The notes beneath the pieces are model-generated. The model had not been told where the DNA came from. It searched no databases and worked only from the letters and a program-made list of their open reading frames with translations. The position numbers and the translations under genes were made by a program. Of a stretch of 64,000 nt of DNA, positions 7,851 through 17,426 are shown one piece after another. This stretch comes from Bacteroidales bacterium (GTDB taxonomy: Bacteria; Bacteroidota; Bacteroidia; Bacteroidales; UBA932). Within the stretch, counting starts at the first letter, position 1. Each line of letters opens with the position of its first letter. The stretch lies in NCBI GenBank assembly GCA_024401825.1, contig JAKSKF010000001.1, forward strand, positions 47,322 through 111,321, read 5' to 3'.

Positions 7851-9737
7851 CTACCTTCCGAAATGCACAAGCAGCACCGCTATGTCGGAGGGTGACACTC
7901 CGGAGATTCTGGAAGCCTGGGCTATGGTCCCGGGCTTGTATCTTTCAAGTTTCTGACGACATTCTATGGTAAGTCCGCTGACAAGGCTGAAATCAAAGTC
8001 CTCGGGAATCCTGAGGTCTTCCAGGCGGCGGATTTTCTCAGCCATCAGACGCTCCCTCTCTATGTATCCGCTGTACCTCAGGGATATTTCCACGGATTCG
8101 GTGACGTGCCTGTCGATGACCTTGGGAAGGGAATGTTTTTCGAACTCCTCATCCGGCACAAGGGAAAGAAGTTCCGACAGCCTGACTTCGGGTCTCAGGG
8201 CTATGTCCGCAATCTTCCTGGAATCCATAAGTTCCGCCGAACCCGCGCCACGAAGGTAGGCGTTGGCCTGCGAGGCGCTCAGATTCACGGAAGAACACAT
8301 CGCGCTGAGCGCATCCGCGCGCTCGTACTTCTCCTCCATCATCCTCATCCTTCTGTCCGAAGCCAGTCCTATTGAATGGGACAGGGCCGTCAGCCTCCGG
8401 TCCGCGTTGTCCTGACGCAGGAGTATCCTGTATTCCGCCCTTGAGGTGAACATCCTGTACGGCTCGTCCACCCCCTTGGTTATCAGGTCGTCTATCAGCA
8501 CTCCTATGTAGGACTCCTCCCTTGACAGGGTGAACGGTTCCTTCCCCCTTGTCCTGAGATGGGCGTTTATTCCCGCCATAAGACCCTGCGCCGCGGCTTC
8601 CTCATATCCCGTGGTTCCGTTTACCTGGCCCGCCAGGAAAAGGCCTCCGATGTCTTTCATTTCAAGGCTCGCCTTCAGTTGGACGGGGTCGAAATAATCG
8701 TACTCGACAGCGTAGGCCGGCTTGAATATTCTCACTTTTTCCAGACCTTTGACGGAGTGCATCGCGTCGAGCTGGGTCTGAAGCGGAAGAGACGAAGAGA
8801 AACCCTGGAGATAATACTCGTTTGTCCCCCTCCCCTCCGGCTCAAGGAAAAGCTGGTGGGAGTCCTTGTCGGGGAAAACCCTCAACTTGTCCTCTATGCT
8901 CGGACAGTACCTCGGCCCCTTGCCTGAAATCATCCCCGTGAACAGGGGGGATTCGGCAAACCCGGAACGCAGGATGTCGTGAACCTCCCGGTTGGTGTGC
9001 AGGATATAGCAGGGCATCTGCTCCGCGCCGGACTGGATTGCGGAGGGAACGTCCGAAAAGGAGAACCTCTCCGGGTCCTCGTCTCCTAGTTGAAGAGTCA
9101 GAAGGGAAGTGTCCACGGAGGATATGTCTATCCGCGGGGGAGTGCCTGTCTTCATCCTGCCCGTCCTGACTCCCATACTCTTGAGTTGTCCGGTCAGTCC
9201 GTGGGATGAGAGTTCGCCTATCCTGCCGCCCTCGAAACTTGTCTGCCCTATGAACAGCCTGCCTCCGAGGAACGTCCCTGCGCACAGAATTACCGCCCCG
9301 GCACTGAATCGGGCTCCGGTCAGAGTCCTGACCCCCGTGACACGGTTTCCGTCGAACTCGAGTGAGACAGCCAGGTCGGCGTAGATGTCAAGCCGGGGAC
9401 AATTCTCCAGAATTCCTCTCCATACTTGGGAAAACTGCTGTTTGTCGCATTGCGCGCGCGGACTCCACATTGCGGGACCCTTGCTCCTGTTGAGCATCCT
9501 GAACTGGAGGGTACAGGCATCCGTCACCAGACCCATATATCCTCCCATCGCATCTATTTCCCTGACTATCTGACCTTTTGCTATGCCTCCGACAGCCGGG
9601 TTGCAGGACATTCTGGCAAAGCCCCGCAAGTCCATCGAAACAAGCAGGGTCCTGCTCCCGAGATTCGAGGCTGCCATTGCGGCCTCGCAGCCGGCGTGCC
9701 CGCCGCCCACTACAATGACATCGTACTCCTCAAGCAT
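7851..9737 (-). CDS. mnmG: tRNA uridine-5-carboxymethylaminomethyl modification enzyme MnmG (GidA)
   Basis: With MnmE it installs the carboxymethylaminomethyl group at wobble uridine 34 of several tRNAs, using FAD and methylene-tetrahydrofolate. The 628-residue protein has normal length, the FAD-binding GGGHAG at 11-16, the family signatures YCPSIEDK and FLAGQVNGTTGYEEAAAQG, and a C-terminal helical domain for MnmE and tRNA contact. Its start lies inside the 3' end of ybeY (28-nt overlap), so the two are co-transcribed. No mnmE is visible in the window. Confidence 0.96.
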   Translation of the reverse strand: MLEEYDVIVVGGGHAGCEAAMAASNLGSRTLLVSMDLRGFARMSCNPAVGGIAKGQIVREIDAMGGYMGLVTDACTLQFRMLNRSKGPAMWSPRAQCDKQQFSQVWRGILENCPRLDIYADLAVSLEFDGNRVTGVRTLTGARFSAGAVILCAGTFLGGRLFIGQTSFEGGRIGELSSHGLTGQLKSMGVRTGRMKTGTPPRIDISSVDTSLLTLQLGDEDPERFSFSDVPSAIQSGAEQMPCYILHTNREVHDILRSGFAESPLFTGMISGKGPRYCPSIEDKLRVFPDKDSHQLFLEPEGRGTNEYYLQGFSSSLPLQTQLDAMHSVKGLEKVRIFKPAYAVEYDYFDPVQLKASLEMKDIGGLFLAGQVNGTTGYEEAAAQGLMAGINAHLRTRGKEPFTLSREESYIGVLIDDLITKGVDEPYRMFTSRAEYRILLRQDNADRRLTALSHSIGLASDRRMRMMEEKYERADALSAMCSSVNLSASQANAYLRGAGSAELMDSRKIADIALRPEVRLSELLSLVPDEEFEKHSLPKVIDRHVTESVEISLRYSGYIERERLMAEKIRRLEDLRIPEDFDFSLVSGLTIECRQKLERYKPGTIAQASRISGVSPSDIAVLLVHFGR

Positions 9738-10135
9738 AGATATTCGTTTTCCTTTTCCCGCATCCGGGCCTGCTCCTCCGCGCTGTGGTCGTCATAACCC
9801 GCCAGATGCAGGATGCCGTGCACAATCACGCGGTGAAGTTCCTCGTCGAAGTCTGTCCCGAAGTGGACGGAATTGTCCCTGACGCTGTCCACGCTGATGA
9901 GAAGGTCCCCGGAGAGAATCCTGCCCTCACAATAGTCGAAGGTGATTATGTCCGTATAGTAGTCGTGGCCCAGGAACCGTTTGTTGACGTCAAGGAGATA
10001 GTCGTCCGAACAGAACACGACGGCTATTTCACCCAGGGAGAAACCCTCCCTGAGGGCGACTTCCCCGAGCCACCTGTTGTTAGACCTCCTGTTCCTGAAA
10101 ACAAAATTCGTGTCCTGTCTGTCGTATCTGACCAT
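9710..10135 (-). CDS. ybeY: Endoribonuclease YbeY (16S rRNA 3' maturation)
   Basis: YbeY is a zinc-dependent RNase for 16S rRNA maturation and ribosome quality control. The 141-residue protein starts at the ATG at 10135; longer upstream open frame has no family similarity. The metal-binding motif HGILHLAGYDDH is at residues 106-117 (His106, His110, His117), with an extra Asp before the last His compared with the commonest HGxxHxxGYDH form. It overlaps mnmG by 28 nt and has its own TAATTTTG element upstream. Confidence 0.93.
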   Translation of the reverse strand: MVRYDRQDTNFVFRNRRSNNRWLGEVALREGFSLGEIAVVFCSDDYLLDVNKRFLGHDYYTDIITFDYCEGRILSGDLLISVDSVRDNSVHFGTDFDEELHRVIVHGILHLAGYDDHSAEEQARMREKENEYLCLRSTMSL

Positions 10136-10150
10136 TTTCCCCGTTTTCCG

Positions 10151-10158
10151 CAAAATTA
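10151..10158 (-). promoter_or_regulatory. ybeY -7 element (TAATTTTG)
   Basis: The reverse complement reads TAATTTTG, 15 nt before the ybeY start, giving a very short predicted leader. Confidence 0.55.
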
Positions 10159-10160
10159 CA

Positions 10161-10234
10161 ACTAATAAATCAAAAAATTGTTTTTTGAAATTATTCTTTA
10201 TACCTTTGAAACTTGAATAGACTAATAAATCAAA
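10161..10234. repeat. 14-bp direct repeat flanking the tonB promoter
   Basis: ACTAATAAATCAAA occurs at 10161-10174 and again at 10221-10234, a shift of exactly 60 bp. The first copy lies upstream of the tonB promoter and the second in its 5' untranslated region. The identical copies around the -7 element suggest a repressor or activator site, but chance in AT-rich DNA cannot be excluded. Confidence 0.5.
10201..10208 (+). promoter_or_regulatory. tonB -7 element (TACCTTTG)
   Basis: TACCTTTG matches TAnnTTTG. A TTG at 10178-10180, 20 nt upstream, fits the -33 element. The predicted leader is about 25-30 nt. Confidence 0.65.
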
Positions 10235-10241
10235 CCACAAT

Positions 10242-10940
10242 ATGGAAATTAAGAAATCTGCAAAAGCGAATCTGGAAAACAGACGACTGCTTTTCACTGA
10301 GATTGGGTTCGTCATCTCCCTTCTCATTGTACTTGCGGCGTTTGAATACACCAGCCGTGAAAAGAAAGAGTCTATAATGCAGGCTGAAGCGGCTGTGGTG
10401 GAAGAGGAAGAAATGATTCCCATCACTCAGGAAACCCCTCCCCCTCCCCCGGAAATTCCCGACATTCCCCTTTTCTCCGACGAAATCAGTATCGTGGACG
10501 ACAACATCAAGGTGGATGACAATATCCTCAACCTTGAGGACGATGCCAATATGGGTGTTGACGTGAGGGATTACGTTGAAGTCGCCGAGGTTGTCGAGGA
10601 AGAAGTCGAGGATACCCCCATTCCTTTTGCAATCGTTGAAGAGAAGCCCAAGTTCCAGGGTCAGGACCCTGCAACGGCATTCTCAAAGTGGGTTGGAGAA
10701 AACCTCGTCTATCCTGAAACCGCCAAGGAAAACGGAGTTCAGGGCCGTGTAACCCTCCAGTTCACCGTTGAAAAGGACGGCACCGTAAAGAAAGTGAAGA
10801 TTCTCCGCGGCGTCGACCCTCTCCTCGACCAGGAAGCGGTCCGCATTGTCAGCAAGTCTCCCAAGTGGACCCCCGGCAAACAGCGTGACCGTGCGGTTCC
10901 CGTAACCTACACCTTCCCCGTTATTTTCCAGTTGAGATAA
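10242..10940 (+). CDS. tonB: Energy transducer TonB
   Basis: TonB couples the inner-membrane proton gradient to TonB-dependent outer-membrane transporters. The 232-residue protein has a short cytoplasmic N-terminus, one membrane segment at about 21-36, a Pro/Glu/Asp-rich periplasmic spacer (ETPPPPPEIPDIP, then acidic), and a C-terminal TonB domain from about 145 to 232 (YPETAKENGVQGRV...). ExbB and ExbD genes are not adjacent. It has its own promoter and terminator, so it is a single-gene unit. Bacteroidales carry several TonB paralogues; which transporters this one serves is not visible. Confidence 0.93.
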   Translation: MEIKKSAKANLENRRLLFTEIGFVISLLIVLAAFEYTSREKKESIMQAEAAVVEEEEMIPITQETPPPPPEIPDIPLFSDEISIVDDNIKVDDNILNLEDDANMGVDVRDYVEVAEVVEEEVEDTPIPFAIVEEKPKFQGQDPATAFSKWVGENLVYPETAKENGVQGRVTLQFTVEKDGTVKKVKILRGVDPLLDQEAVRIVSKSPKWTPGKQRDRAVPVTYTFPVIFQLR

Positions 10941-10960
10941 CTTTTACACCATATTTACAG

Positions 10961-10988
10961 GGCCGTCCTTCGCGGATGGCCTTTTTTT
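10961..10988 (+). terminator. Rho-independent terminator after tonB
   Basis: GGCCGTCC (10961-10968) pairs with GGATGGCC (10974-10981; one G-T pair) around a 5-nt loop, followed by seven T residues (10982-10988). Confidence 0.88.
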
Positions 10989-10995
10989 ATCCTTG
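10988..10995 (+). promoter_or_regulatory. Possible hflX -7 element (TATCCTTG), 6 nt before the ATG
   Basis: TATCCTTG differs from TAnnTTTG at one base and directly follows the tonB terminator T tract. It is 6 nt before the hflX ATG at 11002, the same spacing as at ruvA, nptA and the 29.5-32.4 kb gene. Confidence 0.45.
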
Positions 10996-11001
10996 ATTCA
11001 G

Positions 11002-12186
11002 ATGGCAGAACTTACTACAGAGAAAGCGGTATTCGTAGGAATAGTCCGGCAGGGGGAAGACGAGCGCAAGGTAATGGAATACCTTGACGAACTTCAGTTC
11101 CTTGCCAGAACCGCAGGAGCTGAAGGGGACAGGAAATTCATCCAGAAAATAGACAAGCCTGACAAGGGTACGTACATAAGGAGCGGAAAACTCGAGGAAA
11201 TAGCGGCATTCGCCGAGGAAAATGACATCAACTATGTGATTTTCGACGACGAGCTCACGGGGATGCAGCAACGCAACATAGAAAAAATAATAAAGACCGC
11301 CGCAGTAATAGACCGGACAAGCCTCATCCTTGAAATCTTTGCCCAGAGAGCAAGGACATCCTACGCAAAGATGCAGGTGGAACTGGCCCGCTACAACTAT
11401 ATGCTTCCGAGACTGGCCGGAATGTGGACCCACCTCGAGAGACAAAGGGGAGGGGTCGGTACCAGGGGAGGTATGGGTGAAACCCAGATAGAGATTGACC
11501 GGCGCATAGTCAAGGAAAGGATTTCAAAGCTCAAGGAACAGCTCAGGAAGGTTGACAGACAAATGTCCGTCCAGCGCGGCAACCGCGGAAATATGGTCCG
11601 CCTTGCCCTGGTGGGCTACACCAACGTCGGAAAGAGCACCATTATGAATATGCTGTCAAAGTCGGATGTGTTCGCGGAAAACAAGTTGTTCGCAACACTT
11701 GACACCACCGTCCGAAAGGTTGTCATAGAGAACGTTCCCTTCCTTCTAAGCGACACTGTGGGATTCATCCGCAAACTGCCCACTGAACTCATAGAAGCCT
11801 TCAAAAGCACTCTTGACGAGGTCAGGGAAGCGGACATCCTTCTCCACGTGGTCGACATCACGGCCACAGACTTTGAAGAGCAGATGAAGGTTGTGGAAAA
11901 GACCTTGAGCGACATCGGGGCGGCCAACAAGCCGGTTTACGTCATCTTCAACAAGACGGACGCCTATACCTGCGTTCCGTACGACGAGTTTTCAATTGTG
12001 CCGAGGACAAGGGAGAACGCCACTTTGGAAGAACTCAGGAACAGCTGGATAGCAAAGGAGAAGACTCCCTGCATTTTCATATCCGCCAGAAAGAAGACGA
12101 ATATAGAAAAACTCCGGGACGACATCTACAAGATGGTCTCGGAGATTCACGCGGGCAGATACCCATTCAACAATTTCCTTTATTAG
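11002..12186 (+). CDS. hflX: Ribosome-associated GTPase HflX
   Basis: HflX is a GTPase that splits or rescues stalled ribosomes under stress. From the ATG at 11002 it has 394 residues: an N-terminal HflX domain (about 1-120), the coiled linker with the conserved glycine-rich loop ([16 protein letters not shown], 148-162), and the GTPase domain with G1 GYTNVGKST (205-213), G3 DTVG (251-254) and G4 NKTD (about 313). An upstream in-frame TTG (10993) lies in the putative promoter and is not used here. The stop overlaps the convergent sdhB stop by 4 nt. Confidence 0.95.
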   Translation: MAELTTEKAVFVGIVRQGEDERKVMEYLDELQFLARTAGAEGDRKFIQKIDKPDKGTYIRSGKLEEIAAFAEENDINYVIFDDELTGMQQRNIEKIIKTAAVIDRTSLILEIFAQRARTSYAKMQVELARYNYMLPRLAGMWTHLERQRGGVGTRGGMGETQIEIDRRIVKERISKLKEQLRKVDRQMSVQRGNRGNMVRLALVGYTNVGKSTIMNMLSKSDVFAENKLFATLDTTVRKVVIENVPFLLSDTVGFIRKLPTELIEAFKSTLDEVREADILLHVVDITATDFEEQMKVVEKTLSDIGAANKPVYVIFNKTDAYTCVPYDEFSIVPRTRENATLEELRNSWIAKEKTPCIFISARKKTNIEKLRDDIYKMVSEIHAGRYPFNNFLY

Positions 12187-12962
12187 TCGCTGAACTTCGC
12201 CTTGAGGAATTCCCGGTTGAGACGGGCTATGTGCGAAACTGAAATTCCCTTGGGACATTCCATTTCGCAGGCGCGGGTGTTGGTACAGTTTCCGAAGCCG
12301 AGTTCGTCCATCTTTGCAACCATCGCCTTGGCTCTTCTCTTCGCCTCCACTTTTCCCTGGGGAAGAAGCGCCAGAGAACTTACCCTGGCAGCCACGAACA
12401 GCATTGCAGAACCGTTCTTGCAGGTGGCCACACAGGCGCCGCAACCCACGCAGGCGGCAGCATCCATACTCTCCTCCGCCTTGTCGTGTGAGATGAGTAT
12501 GTTGTTGGCGTCCTGGGCAGCCCCGGTCCTGACGGAAATGAACCCTCCGGCCTGGAGGATGCTGTCGAAGGCGCCGCGGTTCACCACAAGGTCCTTTATT
12601 ACAGGGAAAGCCGCGCTTCTCCAAGGTTCCACCGTGATGGTGGCTCCGTCCTTGAAATGACGCATGAAGAGCTGGCAGGTGGTGACGTGGTCGTCAGGCC
12701 CGTGCGCGCGACCGTCTATATAAAGGGAACAGGCGCCGCAGATGCCTTCACGGCAGTCGTGGTCGAAGGAAACGGGTCCGCTGCTCTTGCAACCCCTGTC
12801 AACAGCCACGGGGTCCTTGCCTTCCCTTATCAGCTGCTCGTTCAGAATATCGAGCATTTCAAGGAAAGAAGCGTCCTCTTCGATACCGGAAATATGATAG
12901 GTCTCGAAATGTCCCTTCGCCTTGGCGTTTTTCTGACGCCATATCTTTAAGTTGAAATCCAT
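12183..12962 (-). CDS. sdhB: Succinate dehydrogenase/fumarate reductase iron-sulfur subunit
   Basis: This subunit carries electrons between the flavoprotein and the membrane quinone site. All three cluster motifs are present in 259 residues: [2Fe-2S] from Cys70, Cys75, Cys78 and Cys96; [4Fe-4S] from [11 protein letters not shown] (171-181); [3Fe-4S] from Cys226, Cys232 and Cys236. In anaerobic Bacteroidales this complex acts mostly as fumarate reductase. It follows sdhA after 4 bp. No membrane-anchor gene is adjacent on either side. Confidence 0.95.
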   Translation of the reverse strand: MDFNLKIWRQKNAKAKGHFETYHISGIEEDASFLEMLDILNEQLIREGKDPVAVDRGCKSSGPVSFDHDCREGICGACSLYIDGRAHGPDDHVTTCQLFMRHFKDGATITVEPWRSAAFPVIKDLVVNRGAFDSILQAGGFISVRTGAAQDANNILISHDKAEESMDAAACVGCGACVATCKNGSAMLFVAARVSSLALLPQGKVEAKRRAKAMVAKMDELGFGNCTNTRACEMECPKGISVSHIARLNREFLKAKFSD

Positions 12963-12966
12963 TGTC

Positions 12967-14913
12967 TTAGTCTTTATAATTTCTGGTCTTCACCTCTATG
13001 AATTCGTATTTGAGGGGCTCTTTATGGAGTTCGGGCTCGGAATCCTGTCCCTTGTACTCCCACGCGGCTACGTACATAAAGGCGGAGTCGTCGCGTTTTG
13101 CCTCTCCTTCTTCGGTCTGGCTCTCAATCCTGAAGTGTCCTCCGCAGGATTCCCTTCGGTTCAGGGCATCGTAAGCCATAAGCTGGCCTATCTCGAAGAA
13201 ATCCTCGAGCCTGAGGGCCTTTTCAAGTTCCTGGTTGAATTCGAACTGGGTGCCTGGAACATAAACCTCCTTGTAGAAGTCTTCCTTGAGTTCCTTTATT
13301 TCCTTTATGGCCTTCTTCAATCCTTCTTCGTTCCTTGCCATACCGACATACTCCCACATAATGTTTCCGAGTTTCTTGTGGAAGGAATCGACCGTCTTTG
13401 TTCCGTTTATCGCAAAGAGCCTGTCTATGCGGGCCTGAACGGCTTTTTCGGCCTCGATGAATTCCTTTGTGGCGGTATCAGTCTTCGGCTCGGCGAATTT
13501 CTTGGAAAGATAGTCTCCTATGGTGACGGGAAGTATGAAATATCCGTCGGCAAGCCCCTGCATAAGAGCCGAAGCGCCGAGACGGTTTCCTCCGTGGTCC
13601 GAGAAATTGGCTTCGCCTATGGCGTACAGTCCGGGAATGGTTGTCTGAAGGTCGTAGTCAACCCAGATGCCTCCCATAGTGTAATGGATTGCGGGATATA
13701 TCATCATAGGCTCATCCCAGGGTGAGGATGCCGTGATTTTTTCATACATCTCGAAAAGGTTGCCGTAACGCTCGGCCACTTTCTGATGTCCCAGACGGGC
13801 GATGGCGTCCTTGAAATCAAGAAATACCGCAAGCCCCGTCTCGTTCACTCCGAAGCCGGCGTCGCAACGCTCCTTCGCCGCGCGTGAAGCCACGTCGCGG
13901 GGAACAAGGTTTCCGAATGCGGGATACCTGCGTTCAAGGTAGTAGTCACGGTCTTCCTCTGCAATCTGCGATGCCTTTATCTGATGTTTGCGGAGTTTTT
14001 CAACGTCCTCCATCTTCTTGGGAACCCAGATGCGACCGTCGTTGCGCAGAGACTCGCTCATCAGCGTAAGTTTGCACTGCTGCTCTCCGTGTACGGGTAT
14101 GCAGGTGGGATGTATCTGGGCAAAGCAGGGATTTGCGAAATATGCTCCCTTGCGGAAACACTGCATTGCCGCGGAACCGTTGGAATTCATAGCGTTGGTC
14201 GAGAGGAAATATGCATTTCCGTAACCTCCGGTGGCAATCACCACGGCGTGGGCTCCGAACCTCTCTATCTGACCTGTGACAAGATTCCTTGCAATTATAC
14301 CCTTGGCCTCACCGTTGACCACAACAAGGTCGAGCATTTCGTGACGGGGATAGGATTTGACCGTTCCCGCGGCTATCTCTTTGTTGAGCGAAGCGTAGGC
14401 GCCCAGAAGAAGCTGCTGGCCGGTCTGACCACGGGCATAGAACGTACGGCTCACCTGAACGCCTCCGAAAGAACGGTTCGCCAGATAGCCGCCGTACTCG
14501 CGGGCGAAAGGAATTCCCTGCGCCACACATTGGTCTATGATGGCGGCGCTGACCTCCGCAAGACGATATACGTTAGCCTCACGGCTGCGGTAGTCTCCTC
14601 CTTTTATGGTATCGTAGAAAAGTCGGTAAACGGAATCGTTGTCATTCTGGTAGTTCTTTGCGGCATTGATGCCTCCCTGGGCCGCAATGGAATGGGCGCG
14701 ACGGGGAGAATCGCTTATGCAGAACACTTTTACGTTATAACCGAGTTCACCCAGCGAAGCCGCGGCGGATGCCCCGCCGAGACCTGTACCCACGACTATT
14801 ATTTCCAGTTTGCGTTTGTTGTTGGGACTTACGAGGTGAATGTCGGACTTGCGTCTGCTCCATTTTTCAGCAAGAGGTCCCTCCGGAATCTTAGAAATCA
14901 ATTTATCGGACAT
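12967..14913 (-). CDS. sdhA: Succinate dehydrogenase/fumarate reductase flavoprotein subunit
   Basis: The catalytic subunit, 648 residues, with covalent FAD. The dinucleotide fold [18 protein letters not shown] is near residue 38, the flavinylation and substrate-loop region [12 protein letters not shown] follows, and HPTCIP and [14 protein letters not shown] are further on. The length matches the Bacteroidales FrdA/SdhA (non-classical, B-type complex). It is first of a two-gene unit with sdhB. The cytochrome b subunit gene that normally precedes it is missing; the next gene upstream is a C45 hydrolase 35 bp away. A TATATTTC sequence 8 nt before the ATG resembles a weak -7 element. Confidence 0.95.
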   Translation of the reverse strand: MSDKLISKIPEGPLAEKWSRRKSDIHLVSPNNKRKLEIIVVGTGLGGASAAASLGELGYNVKVFCISDSPRRAHSIAAQGGINAAKNYQNDNDSVYRLFYDTIKGGDYRSREANVYRLAEVSAAIIDQCVAQGIPFAREYGGYLANRSFGGVQVSRTFYARGQTGQQLLLGAYASLNKEIAAGTVKSYPRHEMLDLVVVNGEAKGIIARNLVTGQIERFGAHAVVIATGGYGNAYFLSTNAMNSNGSAAMQCFRKGAYFANPCFAQIHPTCIPVHGEQQCKLTLMSESLRNDGRIWVPKKMEDVEKLRKHQIKASQIAEEDRDYYLERRYPAFGNLVPRDVASRAAKERCDAGFGVNETGLAVFLDFKDAIARLGHQKVAERYGNLFEMYEKITASSPWDEPMMIYPAIHYTMGGIWVDYDLQTTIPGLYAIGEANFSDHGGNRLGASALMQGLADGYFILPVTIGDYLSKKFAEPKTDTATKEFIEAEKAVQARIDRLFAINGTKTVDSFHKKLGNIMWEYVGMARNEEGLKKAIKEIKELKEDFYKEVYVPGTQFEFNQELEKALRLEDFFEIGQLMAYDALNRRESCGGHFRIESQTEEGEAKRDDSAFMYVAAWEYKGQDSEPELHKEPLKYEFIEVKTRNYKD

Positions 14914-14948
14914 TATTTATAGAAATATAAGTCAAAAATCTTACAATT

Positions 14949-16172
14949 TTAGTCATTTTTCAGAAAACAACCAAAGGCGTCAAGGTACTTTCGGTAATAA
15001 GATTTCGATTTTACAATATATGTGTCGTAAAAACTTTCATCTGAAATTTCACCCTTTTCCCAGGGAACATAAATGGATTCGAAATCCTCATTTATGAAGT
15101 TTTCCACTGAAACGGCAAGGGGTATCATCTTTCTCACGGCCGACGCGTCGAAGTAATTTGCTCCGCTGCTGACTTTGAACCTGAAAATATTCCCGTCCTT
15201 AAGTTTCAGGGCGGTACTGCACAGTTCGGAATTCCTGCTGTCCGCAGTTTTCTTCAAATATTCCGGGATAATGTCGTCATTTCCCACAAGAACAGGGACG
15301 GCCACAGAGACGGCCGGGTAGCCCAACAATGACCACATCAGCGTATGTGATGGATTTTCTCCGGGTCTGACTCCTTCAAAGACCACTGCGGAAGCCGTGG
15401 ATTTGCGGGGTATGAAATCCCTGTCAATGAAAACGTCGAATCCGTCAATGTTTTTCAAACCCAAAAATTCGTGTCTGTAGGAACGGCAGAGGGAATTTAT
15501 CAATACATTGTGGTCAACGTCGTAAAGATTGTTTTCATCCCTGGGAAGTTCCTCCATCACTGCGCTTGCAGTGAGAAACCTCTCCCATCCCTGGTAATCC
15601 TCCTTTCTTCCGGCACGGCAGAAGTTGGTGACAACCCTGTAACCGTCGGGAGCTGTTTCAGGGTCGTTGACATCATATTTCACCCATCTTGTATTGTTCA
15701 CTTCGAAATAGGCTGCTCCCCCATTTGCGTCGATAACTCCGAAATTGGCTTCAACGTACATAGGTTTTGGATATTCGCTGAGGAACAATTCGAAATCCTC
15801 CACGGTTTCGCATATTCCCAGCGCCTTGAACATCAAAATTCCTTCTCCGTCCATCTTGTCGGCGGGAATGTCGTCTTCCTTGAAATTATAGGATGCGGTG
15901 TTCACTATGCAGAAACCTTTTTCATTCACTCCCGCCCACACTTCACCGGGATTTCTGCGGGGTGAATTGACAAGACCCACAAAATGGAATGAAGGACCTT
16001 TGAAACGTTCGAGTCTGTTGTTCAACTCACCCGTATCCCGGTTTTTAAGCATCACCGGTTTCCCTGACAGGGTTGCCTTTCCTGAAAATATGACAGTGGT
16101 GCAGGCTTGGGATTTTACCGAAAAAAGAAGAAATGCGGCGAGTGCCACCACCTTAAAAAAGCGTGTTGTCAT
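14949..16172 (-). CDS. Exported C45-like (choloylglycine/acyltransferase type) Ntn hydrolase
   Basis: A 407-residue secreted Ntn-hydrolase family protein. The signal peptide ([18 protein letters not shown]) ends [11 protein letters not shown], so signal peptidase I cleavage after Ala23 would expose Cys24, the expected N-terminal nucleophile; KNRD and the later NTASYNF and [15 protein letters not shown] segments fit this fold. Family members hydrolyse or transfer acyl-amide groups (penicillin acyltransferase, choloylglycine hydrolase, carcinine hydrolase); the substrate is not predictable here. A lipoprotein reading is unlikely because the residue at -3 is Ser. Its start overlaps the ruvB stop by 20 nt, so the pair is co-transcribed. 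Confidence 0.8.
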   Translation of the reverse strand: MTTRFFKVVALAAFLLFSVKSQACTTVIFSGKATLSGKPVMLKNRDTGELNNRLERFKGPSFHFVGLVNSPRRNPGEVWAGVNEKGFCIVNTASYNFKEDDIPADKMDGEGILMFKALGICETVEDFELFLSEYPKPMYVEANFGVIDANGGAAYFEVNNTRWVKYDVNDPETAPDGYRVVTNFCRAGRKEDYQGWERFLTASAVMEELPRDENNLYDVDHNVLINSLCRSYRHEFLGLKNIDGFDVFIDRDFIPRKSTASAVVFEGVRPGENPSHTLMWSLLGYPAVSVAVPVLVGNDDIIPEYLKKTADSRNSELCSTALKLKDGNIFRFKVSSGANYFDASAVRKMIPLAVSVENFINEDFESIYVPWEKGEISDESFYDTYIVKSKSYYRKYLDAFGCFLKND

Positions 16173-17178
16173 TGTCAGGTCTTTTGTATGAATCGAGTCC
16201 CAGATGGGTGTAGGCGAGGTCTGTCGCTATCCTTCCGCGCTGCGTGCGCACCACGAATCCCTCCTTTATAAGGAAAGGTTCGTAAACTTCCTCCAGGGTT
16301 CCCTGGTCTTCTCCTATTGCGGTCGCAATGGTGTTCGCACCCACAGGGCCTCCCTTGAACGTGGTTATTATTGTCCTGAGAATCTTGTTGTCTATGGTGT
16401 CAAGCCCTCTCGTATCTATCTTCAACTTGTCAAGAGCGAATCTGGTTATACCCAAATCTATGTGACCGTCACCCTTGACCTGAGCGAAATCCCTCACTCT
16501 CTTCAGCAGGGCGTTGGCTATTCTGGGAGTACCCCTGCTTCGGAGCGCCACCTCAACCGCAGCTTCATCCTCAATCTCGACTTTAAGTATTCCCGCGCTT
16601 CTCTTCACTATCCGGACAAGTTCCTTGCTGTCATAATATTCCAGTGCGCAATTTATTCCGAACCTTTCCCTGAGCGGAGCTGTCAGAAGACCGCTTCTCG
16701 TAGTTGCGCCTACCAGAGTGAAAGGATTCAGGGAAATCCTGACCGACCTTGCCCCGGGACCCTTGTCTATCATAATGTCTATCACATAATCCTCCATTGC
16801 GGAATAAAGATATTCCTCAACTTCCGGGGACAGCCTGTGAATCTCATCTATGAAAAGGACGTCACCTTCTTCAAGAGAGGTGAGCAGACCCGCCAAATCC
16901 CCCGGTTTGTCAAGAACAGGACCGGAAGTTATCTTCATATTGACACCGAGTTCGTTGGCGATTATGTGGGCCAGAGTTGTTTTTCCCAGACCGGGAGGCC
17001 CGTGGAACAGTGTATGGTCAAGGGCTTCACCCCTGAGTTTCGCCGCCTTGATGTATATTTCAAGATTGGAAACTATTTCCTTCTGTCCCGTGAACTCATC
17101 CAGACCTTGAGGACGTATTATTCCGTCTAAATCCTTATCTTTGTTTTCGTTTGGATTATGAGGATTGAAATCAGGCAT
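16153..17178 (-). CDS. ruvB: Holliday junction branch migration ATPase RuvB
   Basis: RuvB is the hexameric AAA+ motor that drives branch migration with RuvA. From the ATG at 17178 it has 341 residues: Walker A GPPGLGKT (60-67), Walker B with DEIH (about 110), sensor 1 GATTR and the arginine finger region, then the C-terminal winged helix (GPVGANTIA ... [17 protein letters not shown]). An upstream in-frame TTG (17184) is less likely than the ATG. TATATTTG lies 22 nt upstream. Confidence 0.96.
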   Translation of the reverse strand: MPDFNPHNPNENKDKDLDGIIRPQGLDEFTGQKEIVSNLEIYIKAAKLRGEALDHTLFHGPPGLGKTTLAHIIANELGVNMKITSGPVLDKPGDLAGLLTSLEEGDVLFIDEIHRLSPEVEEYLYSAMEDYVIDIMIDKGPGARSVRISLNPFTLVGATTRSGLLTAPLRERFGINCALEYYDSKELVRIVKRSAGILKVEIEDEAAVEVALRSRGTPRIANALLKRVRDFAQVKGDGHIDLGITRFALDKLKIDTRGLDTIDNKILRTIITTFKGGPVGANTIATAIGEDQGTLEEVYEPFLIKEGFVVRTQRGRIATDLAYTHLGLDSYKRPDNDNTLF

Positions 17179-17200
17179 TTTCAACAGATTTTTATAATCA

Positions 17201-17208
17201 CAAATATA
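17201..17208 (-). promoter_or_regulatory. ruvB -7 element (TATATTTG)
   Basis: The reverse complement of CAAATATA is TATATTTG, an exact TAnnTTTG match 22 nt before the ruvB ATG. Confidence 0.65.
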
Positions 17209-17426
17209 ATTTTTTTATTTTTAATCTCTGTTGTTTCTTATATTGCTGTTGATTTGTTAATAAGTAAAATAATATATTGAAAATCAGATAATTAAAAATA
17301 AAATTAATGTTGATAAAAGTGTTTGTTTAAGTTTGAACGGATGTTTGAAAAATCATTGAAAAATTTATCAACAGAAAATTTTCACTTTTCAACACGTTTT
17401 TGAACATTTTTTAAACAGTTTCGGAT
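17209..17426. other. AT-rich intergenic region with DnaA-box-like sites
   Basis: This 218-bp gap between divergent ruvB and mfd is very AT-rich compared with its surroundings. It contains TGTTGATAA (17308-17316) and its reverse complement TTATCAACA (17365-17373), each one base from the DnaA box TTATCCACA, plus a weaker TGTTGATTT near 17247. To its right, genes for about 11 kb all run plus. It could be a replication origin or simply promoter DNA. Confidence 0.35.

Noticed and set aside
10993-11001. Upstream TTG start for hflX
   Set aside because: It overlaps the putative -7 element; ATG at 11002 gives the normal HflX N-terminus.
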